Positions 21,870 to 29,723 of a stretch of 64,000 bases of DNA are shown here, one piece after another (positions within the stretch are counted from its first letter, which is position 1; each line of letters starts with the position of its first letter). A model generated the notes under the pieces. The model was not told the origin of the DNA, did not search any database, and saw only the letters and a list, made by a program, of their open reading frames with translations. The translations under genes and the position numbers were made by a program. The DNA comes from Ostreococcus mediterraneus (Eukaryota; Chlorophyta; Mamiellophyceae; Mamiellales; Bathycoccaceae), in assembly GCA_012295225.1 (NCBI GenBank), contig WMKK01000004.1, positions 667,502 to 731,501 on the forward strand, given 5' to 3'.

Positions 21870-23951
21870 CTAAGAAATACATCCCGAGTCGAGTTTTGAG
21901 TAGTCACAAACGTCGCCAGGCTCGAGGGCATGTCTACGCTCTGGCGGTACAATCTCTTCGTCAAAGTCAATGAGCAAATGTATCCGCCATGTTTGTGCGA
22001 AATTCGTAACCCAGTGTGCTATTGCGTTGTTAATTTCAAAAGGAACACCTTCAGACAACGGCACGTTCACTCGGCTTGCGCCCATGGGGCTCATGACAAA
22101 CTCAGTTGCGTCTTGGTCACTCGGAACAAATATTGGGACATGAAATCTGTGATAATTCTTCGCCCACCCTCCTCTATCGACGTGTCTTTTGATTTCGGAG
22201 CCCGGATTCATCACTGCTAGTTGAAGGCGAATAATGTGCGCGAAGGGATCGCCCTGAATACCAAGCTGTTTGTTGAACAAGTCGGTTAGAATTGGAGTCA
22301 CATATCGCTTCAGCTTGTGCCAGTACGGGAAAACATACGTCTCTTTGCCCGATCGATCGCTGAAAACTAATATCATGGTATCAACGTTTGGTTTAAATTG
22401 TTCCATGTTGTCGGTTCTGCCACCCAATTTGGCATTCTTTTCTTGCGCATACGCCTTGAACGCGTCCCGCGGAAGCGTATTGATGAAATTTTGTAAATCT
22501 CTAACGTCGATGGGCTTGTACATCAAAAGCATATTCTGCCGACTGAGACCGGATGATTCGGGGCGCTCTTTAGCTGACAGATCAATCCAATTCGAAAACT
22601 CGTTATCGTTTACGGTATCCTGTAAGAGCTGCGACTCGTCATTTTCTGTCGTTATCGCTGGAATGGCGGAGTCGTCCTTTCCCCAAGATATCGCTTTCCA
22701 AGTGCTCGCTTCATCAATCATGGGCGCAGCGATGATATTCAATAAACCAAGCGTTTGAACAGTTTCACGCCACAGCATCGTCCGGGACACTAAATCGAAC
22801 GCCACGATGTCACTCGTCTTCGATGGATCGCCTCGTTCCCATCGCTTGCCAAATGCGGAAACACCAAAGTATGCGATGTCGTCAATCACGACGAGGCCTT
22901 TCATAAATGTATTCGACGAATCTATCCAAAGTACGTCAAAGTCGTTTATTTCCGGGTTGACGTAAATAAGCTGTCCTTCACCGCTATTCAGCATGATAAA
23001 ACCGTTCTTATACGGTACGCATCCGTGTGATTTTGAGCCCACCTTGTCCAACGTCTTCAACACTTTGCCCTTTTCCAAATCAATCAACACCAACATACTC
23101 GGCCCAAGGTTGTGAAGAACCGCCCACACGGTGTGCATACCGTATTCTTCAACGTCAGCAGGCACAATTGTATTGACGTGCTGCCGCACACCGATTTCAG
23201 CCGCGAACACGACGCGCATGGATGGATACTCGAGCTCGAGCACGCGTCCGCCACCGGTATCCGCTATGAATACCTGAGAGCCTCTCTTTACGACATCATG
23301 CGTAAATTTCGAGTCTATCTTCAAATCTCGAACCAACACACCCTTCTCCAAATCAATCAAGAGCAAACTGTCGGTGAGCGGCGACGTGATATCCGCGTTA
23401 TCCGGCCTCGACGCGACGTACGCCAAATGCCCGTTCCCGTGCGGTCCAGTACTCGCAGCTACATCACCCTCCTCCCCCACATCCGCTGGAAATATTCCAT
23501 AGTACACCCCTCGCCCCTCATGAACCACCGTACTCTTCTTCGTATCGATATCAAACGTCATCAACGCGCCGTGCGTGCTCAACGTGAGCAACCGCCCGCG
23601 CGACGTCGGCGTCGACACCACCTCCCGCTCAGCGTCACCACCCTCGCGCGCGAGCGCATCACCCACAACTATCGACGACGACACCAAACTCGGCGTCGGA
23701 CGTCGCATCACATCCACCCCGTCGTCGCGCCGCGACGTAAACGCTGCGGAACTTTTTGCCCCATCATCAAACATCGCCAACGTGGAATCCGCCGCCGACG
23801 GTTGCGACGACACGCGATACGTCGCCACGCACGCGAGCGCGGTACACGCCCACATCAGCGCGCGTCTGATCCGCATCGCCTGCGCGGCGGACGCCCGACG
23901 GCGCCGCGACGGCGCCGACGGCGAGAGCATGTAGGAGGACCGCGACGCCAT
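21870..23951 (-). CDS. Membrane-anchored propeller protein with C-terminal aspartyl/asparaginyl beta-hydroxylase-like domain
   Basis: 693 residues. An N-terminal basic stretch and one hydrophobic segment (about residues 31-46, ALMWACTALACVATYRV) look like a type II signal anchor. Residues about 95-400 contain repeated strand-rich units (for example GRLLTLSTHGALMTFDID and VFIADTGGGRVLELEYPS) like an NHL or PQQ beta-propeller. The C-terminal ~100 residues match the Asp/Asn hydroxylase cupin: HVDRGGW (H-x-D iron ligands), RFHVPIFV, and IAHWVTNFAQ supplying the distal His and an Arg further on. Such enzymes are Fe(II)/2-oxoglutarate oxygenases, in animals acting in the ER lumen. Substrate here is unknown; a secretory-pathway location follows from the anchor. 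Confidence 0.72.
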   Translation of the reverse strand: MASRSSYMLSPSAPSRRRRASAAQAMRIRRALMWACTALACVATYRVSSQPSAADSTLAMFDDGAKSSAAFTSRRDDGVDVMRRPTPSLVSSSIVVGDALAREGGDAEREVVSTPTSRGRLLTLSTHGALMTFDIDTKKSTVVHEGRGVYYGIFPADVGEEGDVAASTGPHGNGHLAYVASRPDNADITSPLTDSLLLIDLEKGVLVRDLKIDSKFTHDVVKRGSQVFIADTGGGRVLELEYPSMRVVFAAEIGVRQHVNTIVPADVEEYGMHTVWAVLHNLGPSMLVLIDLEKGKVLKTLDKVGSKSHGCVPYKNGFIMLNSGEGQLIYVNPEINDFDVLWIDSSNTFMKGLVVIDDIAYFGVSAFGKRWERGDPSKTSDIVAFDLVSRTMLWRETVQTLGLLNIIAAPMIDEASTWKAISWGKDDSAIPAITTENDESQLLQDTVNDNEFSNWIDLSAKERPESSGLSRQNMLLMYKPIDVRDLQNFINTLPRDAFKAYAQEKNAKLGGRTDNMEQFKPNVDTMILVFSDRSGKETYVFPYWHKLKRYVTPILTDLFNKQLGIQGDPFAHIIRLQLAVMNPGSEIKRHVDRGGWAKNYHRFHVPIFVPSDQDATEFVMSPMGASRVNVPLSEGVPFEINNAIAHWVTNFAQTWRIHLLIDFDEEIVPPERRHALEPGDVCDYSKLDSGCIS

Positions 23952-24220
23952 CGACGGGCCGCGACGCGCGACGCAGACTGACGTACTCTGTGCGCATTCG
24001 TTCTATCATTCCCAATCAGTGATCGACACCAAGACACGAGATACGCGCCCGAGAATACAATACACAGACCGTATGCGTACACAGTACGACGATTGCGCAG
24101 CGCAACCGCGCACACATCACATACGAACGCGGCGCCGAATGTCCGAACACCGCTCGACCGTCATCCTCGCCGATGCCGCGCGCGCATCCGCCTCTTCACG
24201 ACGCGCTCGTTCAGTACACG

Positions 24221-24840
24221 ATGGCGACTTACGTGGGCCCCACCGTGCGCGAAGGCGAACTCGTCTTCGGCGTCGCGCACATCTTTGCGTCGTTCAACGA
24301 CACGTTCGTGGTACGTATAGCTCGCGCATGAAGCGCATGGAGATGGCGTCGCAAAGCCCTAGTGGCGCGACCGCGGATCGATGGATGCGTCAGGCGCCGC
24401 CGTCGCGCGACGTGCATGCGAGCGCATCACCGCGCGCGTTTCGCGCATAGAGTTCATCACGATACTGACCGCTCGTGTTTTTCGTCGTTTTGCGTTGTTT
24501 TCGCGCGTAGCACGTCACGGATTTGTCTGGTAAGGAAACCCTCTCGCGTTGCACGGGTGGCATGAAGGTCAAGGCGGATCGCGACGAGTCTTCTCCGTAC
24601 GCGGCGATGCTTGCGGCGCAAGACGTCGCGGCGCGATGCAAGGAGCTTGGTGTGACTGCGTTGCACATTAAGATGCGTGCGACTGGGGGGAACAAGACCA
24701 AGTCGCCGGGTCCGGGTGGTCAGAGCGCGTTGCGCGCGTTGTCGCGCTCGGGGTTGAAGATTGGCCGCATCGAAGACGTGACGCCGACGCCGACGGATTC
24801 TACGCGTAGAAAGGGTGGTCGCCGTGGTCGCCGTTTGTAG
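24221..24840 (+). CDS. RPS14: Cytosolic 40S ribosomal protein S14 (uS11), two exons
   Basis: Exons 24221-24310 and 24511-24840, joined in phase 0, give 139 residues. Exon 1 reads [20 protein letters not shown] and ends in ASFNDTFV; exon 2 continues [20 protein letters not shown]. The C-terminus [14 protein letters not shown] is the strongly conserved eukaryotic S14 tail. The 200-bp intron has donor GTACGT, a CTGAC branch-like site and a pyrimidine stretch before the AG. The protein sits on the platform of the small subunit near the mRNA exit. The start is the first ATG giving the family-like N-terminus; plant S14 has a few more residues there. Confidence 0.97.
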
Positions 24841-24964
24841 GTGCGACGGGAAACGCTTCACCGATACATGGGATGTGCGACGAGCGTTTAGCTTTAATGT
24901 TGTTAAAAAAGAGGAGGTTCAAACACAAATTTTATTACACTGGTGAGTCGCGCCCACGCGGCTG

Positions 24965-26212
24965 CTAAGAGGCTGCCAAGAGCGCGCAGGTCACAGAGGC
25001 GACGAGACGCACGCGTACGGCGCCGAATTCATTCGTACATCGACCCATAAACACGTGTTCTGGTTTATTCGCAAACGTAAATCGCCACGTCTTCTTTGGT
25101 AACGCGGGCGCAACATCTTCTTCGATCGGGGTTTGCGCCTCGACGGTCGGCGTTGGCGGCTTTGATTTCGGTGTGTACATGCGCGTCTTGCCCTTCGCGC
25201 GGGGCGTCACGAGCGATTTTTTTGTTAGCGAACCAGGCGAGTTTTCCTTGTTCGAGACATCGGCAAATGGGGCTCGAACTGGCGACGCGATGGCGTCGAA
25301 CGAGTCTTCGATCCAACACATCATTTTGGCCAAGCGAGGCGTGCCTCCGACGACGGGCGCGGGGGATGAAGCATCACCGAACGGCGACGTAATCATCGCT
25401 TTCACATTTTGTGCGGTCATTTCATTCAATCGCTTCTCGATTCGATACTTTTCTTCAGCCATGCTTGCAAGCTGTGCTTCGTTCAAGGCGATGATTTCGT
25501 CCAGGTGCGCCGTTTCTTCTCCGTATGCGCGCACGTCCGCCTCAAGTTGCCGATTTCCCTGCTCAAGTACGCCTATCTTTGTCTTTAATTCCGCAATGTT
25601 TGAGTGCAATCTTTCACTTTCCACAATGCAACGATCCCGGCACGCATCTCGCTCACCATACGCTCGCTTCAATGCCTCTTCATGCTTACATTTGGCGCTC
25701 ACCATGGCGTCTCGAGCCGCGTTCGCACGCGCCTCCGACGCTGCAGCGCTCACTTTCGCCTTGGCATACAACGCATTAATCTCATCGGCCTTACGACAAA
25801 GGCTTACATTATCCTTTTTCACATGCTCCAATTCCTCTCGCACGATGGCGAGCTTCTCCGCCGCGAGAGCACCTGCCTTGGCGCGCGTCTCGCTCTCCGC
25901 CGCGAGCGTCGTGAGCGCGTCCACGTGTCGCTTCAAGTGCGCAATTTCATCCTTAGCCGTGCGCGGTGGTGGCGATGCCACCGCGTCGTCTAACACCAAC
26001 GACACATTCTTCGCGTTCTTTGCATCCCTCGCGTCGCTCACATTCGCGTGCGTCGCCGTTACCGTCGTCGTCAGCGATGATGAATGTTCGAGCGCCGTGC
26101 GCAACCATTCGCTCACGCGATTCGCCGTCGTCGTCGTCGTCGTCTTCGCATCGCCGCCGCCTCCACGGCGCGCGTGTGATTTCACCGCCGTCGTTGGCGA
26201 GTCCCAGAACAT
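24965..26212 (-). CDS. Coiled-coil protein of unknown function
   Basis: 415 residues from ATG 26212; a longer reading frame exists upstream but runs into the promoter shared with the protease gene. The protein starts MFWDSPTTAVKSHARRGGGG. A long coiled coil spans about residues 80-290, with EIAHLKRHVDALTTLAAESE, EELEHVKKDNVSLCRKADEI and ELKTKIGVLEQGNRQLEADV among its segments. After it come EEKYRIEKRLNEMTAQN and a Ser/Pro-rich region (ADVSNKENSPGSLTKKSLVTP) that looks phosphorylatable. The C-terminal end, WRFTFANKPEHVFMGRC, is not coiled coil and might be a small conserved tail. I do not recognise the family. Confidence 0.7.
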   Translation of the reverse strand: MFWDSPTTAVKSHARRGGGGDAKTTTTTTANRVSEWLRTALEHSSSLTTTVTATHANVSDARDAKNAKNVSLVLDDAVASPPPRTAKDEIAHLKRHVDALTTLAAESETRAKAGALAAEKLAIVREELEHVKKDNVSLCRKADEINALYAKAKVSAAASEARANAARDAMVSAKCKHEEALKRAYGERDACRDRCIVESERLHSNIAELKTKIGVLEQGNRQLEADVRAYGEETAHLDEIIALNEAQLASMAEEKYRIEKRLNEMTAQNVKAMITSPFGDASSPAPVVGGTPRLAKMMCWIEDSFDAIASPVRAPFADVSNKENSPGSLTKKSLVTPRAKGKTRMYTPKSKPPTPTVEAQTPIEEDVAPALPKKTWRFTFANKPEHVFMGRCTNEFGAVRVRLVASVTCALLAAS

Positions 26213-26437
26213 GTCGCGAGGCGTCGCGCGTCGGTGTGCCGTCGCGACGACGTCGCGTGCGCGTGCGCATGGACGATTCGTACCCCTACATAATGTGCGA
26301 TAATACTGAGTATGTCGATCAAAACATATATAATAGGTCGGATGGACATAGATGGAAACTGTATTTAATATAAGAGCCGTGAAACACGTTTGGGTGTTGG
26401 TGCGCGGCGTCGACCACTCCAGAGCGCGTCGCGTCGC

Positions 26438-28180
26438 ATGGCGCGTCAACGCCACCGCGCATCGCTCACACGGCGCGCGTGCGCGTTCATTGTCGCGTTC
26501 GCGTCAGTGGCGCGCGGCGCGACGGTGTCTGCGGCGCACGCGCGCGTCGATGATGACGCGAGCGCGCGTTTTGAGCTGGAGGATGTTGACGCGCGATCGA
26601 CGCTGCGCGCCGGAGAAGATGTCGCGACTTTAGCGTCGAACGAGCGGGAGTTAATGGATCGCGTCACCATGCCTTCGTTTGAGTCGTACGTGGAGGAGTT
26701 TGGGAAGAAGGCGGAGTATTGCGGGAGCGAGGAGCGATTTCCGTGCGCGGAGAGCGCGAGACGCGAGGCGACATACGACGAGAATATGCGCGCGGTGCAA
26801 GCGCTTGCGCGCGCGGGTGGGGACGTATCGTCTTTAGGAAAGCAACACAAAGGTTCGCGTGCGAGTTACGGGGCTACGATTTGGAGCGATAAGACGTTAC
26901 GGGAGTTTAAAGCGAGGACGGGAAATTTGCAGCCGACGCCTTCGGGCGAGCGCGATAGAAGTAGACAAAAGCGCGAGAGCTGGAAAGATATGCACGATCA
27001 ATTTCTAGCCAGAAATGCGGACATTTGGTCCAATGAACGCGACCCGACGTCGGGTAAGTTGTATGATCCGACAAACTTGCCAAGGTCTTGGGACTGGCGC
27101 GTCAAGGGCGGTTTGAGTAAAGTTTGGGAGCAGGGCGCGTGCGGGGGCTGCTGGGCGTTTACTACCGCAGCGGCGGTGGAAGGAGTACATTACATATGGA
27201 CGCGCGAAGCGGTGACGCTGTCGCCGCAGATGTTGCTCGAGTGCGATCCGATTGACCAAGACTGCGTCGGCGGGAACATGGTCACCGGCTATCAGTACGC
27301 GGTGATGAAGGGTGGTATCTCTGCCGCGATTGACTACCCTGTGCATCCATACACTGTAGAAAGCAGTCGAGTTGGGCCCTGCCGGTCGAATACAGCGCGC
27401 AAACACGCGGCATCAATTGACGATTATATTGTGCTCGAAAACACGTGGGATGATTTAAAGTCAGCCATCTACATGCAACCCGTATCGGTGGCGGTGAACG
27501 CGCTGAGCGATCAGTTTCGATTCTATTCGGGTGGTATTCTCACCTATGATGATTGTCAACCGGCTTGGGAGTACATACCAAACTTGATTAACCACGCCGT
27601 TGTAGCGGTCGGCTTTGGATACGACGACGATACCGGCCTCGAGTTCATAGTTATTAAAAATTCATGGGGACCGCTGTGGGGCGAAAATGGATACGCTCGA
27701 ATTGCCATCCAAGGCACGGAATTGAACGCTACGTGCGGCCTGTTAATCGAAGCCGTGGCACCGCTGAAGCTTAGCAATTTGACGTATGCGGATCCCGAGT
27801 ATGACCCATCGTTCAACGACTACGTCGAGTGGGCGCCGCAAGCGCCAATGGATCCAGTCAACGGCGCGATGTACATCATACTGACAATCATAACCGCCAT
27901 CGCTGCACTGTCGATGGGTGTTTTGACTGTCGTTTCGTGTATGAGTGAGGACGACGGATACTACTACACCGATTTGAGTTACGACGAGTACGACTCAAAG
28001 TTTGACATTCACCACGCCAAACGCATGGTGGGCGATTCTGATTCGCGTTACATCGCGCAGCGCATGCGATTCCAGTCTTCAAACGAACCAATTACGGGAT
28101 TATCTACGCAATCCCGCGGTGTTCGACAGCCACCGTCCATGAAGGATGTCAAGCCTCACAAGAGCATGCACGATTATTAA
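26438..28180 (+). CDS. Papain-family (C1A) cysteine protease with C-terminal membrane segment
   Basis: 580 residues from ATG 26438. A signal peptide is likely (RRACAFIVAFASVARGA, cleavage near 28). A long propeptide covers about 30-215. The mature domain holds the oxyanion Gln and the catalytic Cys in QGACGGCWAF (Cys near 237; the usual motif is CGSCWAF), the catalytic His in NHAVVAVGFG (near 385), and Asn in KNSWGPLWGENGYARI (near 407). After the protease, residues about 478-501 (MYIILTIITAIAALSMGVLT) form a clear transmembrane helix. A ~75-residue tail rich in Asp, Tyr and Ser follows. Such a tail after a C1A domain is unusual. A membrane-tethered lysosome- or vacuole-like protease is the likely reading. 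Confidence 0.88.
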   Translation: MARQRHRASLTRRACAFIVAFASVARGATVSAAHARVDDDASARFELEDVDARSTLRAGEDVATLASNERELMDRVTMPSFESYVEEFGKKAEYCGSEERFPCAESARREATYDENMRAVQALARAGGDVSSLGKQHKGSRASYGATIWSDKTLREFKARTGNLQPTPSGERDRSRQKRESWKDMHDQFLARNADIWSNERDPTSGKLYDPTNLPRSWDWRVKGGLSKVWEQGACGGCWAFTTAAAVEGVHYIWTREAVTLSPQMLLECDPIDQDCVGGNMVTGYQYAVMKGGISAAIDYPVHPYTVESSRVGPCRSNTARKHAASIDDYIVLENTWDDLKSAIYMQPVSVAVNALSDQFRFYSGGILTYDDCQPAWEYIPNLINHAVVAVGFGYDDDTGLEFIVIKNSWGPLWGENGYARIAIQGTELNATCGLLIEAVAPLKLSNLTYADPEYDPSFNDYVEWAPQAPMDPVNGAMYIILTIITAIAALSMGVLTVVSCMSEDDGYYYTDLSYDEYDSKFDIHHAKRMVGDSDSRYIAQRMRFQSSNEPITGLSTQSRGVRQPPSMKDVKPHKSMHDY

Positions 28181-28404
28181 TAAATGGCGTGCGCTTCTAG
28201 CGCCCACGGTGCGTCTAGGCGCACGCGTGCACGCACACACTAATCACATACACCAATAGCATTTTCTTTTAGAATACATATAGCAGTTCAGACACGAAGT
28301 CATCACGAACACGTACGCTCTCGCGCCTTTTGACGCAAAAAGCGCGCGCGCCCAGTCATGCCCCTCACAGCCGACCGCGTCTCCGCCGTCGGCACGTCAT
28401 CACC

Positions 28405-29499
28405 ATGCCAGACACCCAACCGCTCGCCGCCGCGCGTGCAAAAAAGTTCGTCGTCGATAATTTCCTCGTCTTAGGTTTTTGCCTGGCGCTCACCATCGGT
28501 CTCAGCGCCCCAGCCGCCGGCACAACCATCGCCGGTTGGTCCTCGGGTGGGTGGTCCATCGTGCAGACGATCGCGGTGATCATCATTTTCATCATCTCCG
28601 GGGCGACATTGAAGACGGAAGAGATTGCACAAGCGTTGCAAAGCGGCAGAGGGGCGCTGGCGTATGGCTTGGTGAGTATTCTGGGCGTGACGCCGCTGCT
28701 CGGGTTTATCCACATCAACATTCCGTACACGCCGGTGCAGTTCAGGTACGGACTCGCGTTATTTTGCGCCGTGCCGACGACGCTGACGAGCGGGGTGACA
28801 TTGGTTAGAAATGCCAAGGGTAACGTCGCGTTGGCGTTGATGCTGACTGTCAGTACGAACCTGCTGGGGGTGTTTACGGTGCCGTTTTACTTCAATGCCA
28901 TCGCGCGCAGCGGGTCGAGTACGCTCGGGACGAGCGCCTCTGGGAGAGATATGGGCTCACAAGCGGTTGACTTGTTGGTGAAATTACTATGTACGATATT
29001 AGTGCCGATCTGTGCTGGCAAAATTGCGCGAGAGATGATTCCAGTAATCGCGGAGCGAGCGGCAAAGCACAAGCAAGAATTGACGTTGACGAACAATTCG
29101 TGTCTCATCATCGTCGTATGGATGTCTATCAGCAAAAGTGCAAAGCAACTGCTTTCAACCGATGCTGGAAGCATATTTCTAGTCATATTTGCCGGCATCG
29201 CGACCCACGTGGTGTTCCTTGCCATAAACTACGGCGCCACTGGAGCGCTCGGCATCTCTGGTCCCGAACGCGTCGCGAGCGTCATGATGAGCAGTCAAAA
29301 GACCCTGCCTGTGGCCATGACTGTCATCTCTTACCTCGACGAAGACGTTTTCGGTACATCAGGCTTAATAGCCATCCCGTGCATCATTTGCCACTTGACA
29401 CAGCTCTTCATGGATGCTCCGCTCGCGACGCGACTCGCCAAGCGATTCGACGCCGCCGCCGCCGCCGCCGCCGCAAAACTCACCGAACACCCCATCTAG
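28405..29499 (+). CDS. BASS/SBF-family sodium-metabolite cotransporter (BASS4/SLC10A7-like)
   Basis: 364 residues with about ten hydrophobic helices. The SBF-like family is indicated by FIISGATLKTEEI (TM3 region), LALFCAVPTTLTSGVTLVRN and ALMLTVSTNLLGVFTVPF, with a second half ending in an Ala-rich tail encoded by GCC repeats. Substrates of this branch are mostly unresolved; plant BASS4 and yeast Rch1/human SLC10A7 are the closest comparators. Rch1 and SLC10A7 affect calcium handling. The N-terminus MPDTQPLAAARAKKFV is too short for an obvious plastid transit peptide, so plastid location is not supported. The start is the first in-frame ATG. Confidence 0.85.
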   Translation: MPDTQPLAAARAKKFVVDNFLVLGFCLALTIGLSAPAAGTTIAGWSSGGWSIVQTIAVIIIFIISGATLKTEEIAQALQSGRGALAYGLVSILGVTPLLGFIHINIPYTPVQFRYGLALFCAVPTTLTSGVTLVRNAKGNVALALMLTVSTNLLGVFTVPFYFNAIARSGSSTLGTSASGRDMGSQAVDLLVKLLCTILVPICAGKIAREMIPVIAERAAKHKQELTLTNNSCLIIVVWMSISKSAKQLLSTDAGSIFLVIFAGIATHVVFLAINYGATGALGISGPERVASVMMSSQKTLPVAMTVISYLDEDVFGTSGLIAIPCIICHLTQLFMDAPLATRLAKRFDAAAAAAAAKLTEHPI

Positions 29500-29723
29500 C
29501 ATTTCCTACATTCTTCATATATACATTTTAGTACCCACATGCATGTTTGTTCCACCCATCGCTCGCGTTGCGCGTAAATTCCACGCTCCGCGCGTTCATC
29601 GTCCCGCGGCCAGCCGACGTCGAGCTCAACATGTTTGTTGACCTGAGCGTTTTGGGTTTTCTCACACGACATTTCGTGCTGCTGAGCACGCACGCGCGCG
29701 CGCGGCCGATCTCGCCACGCGCG

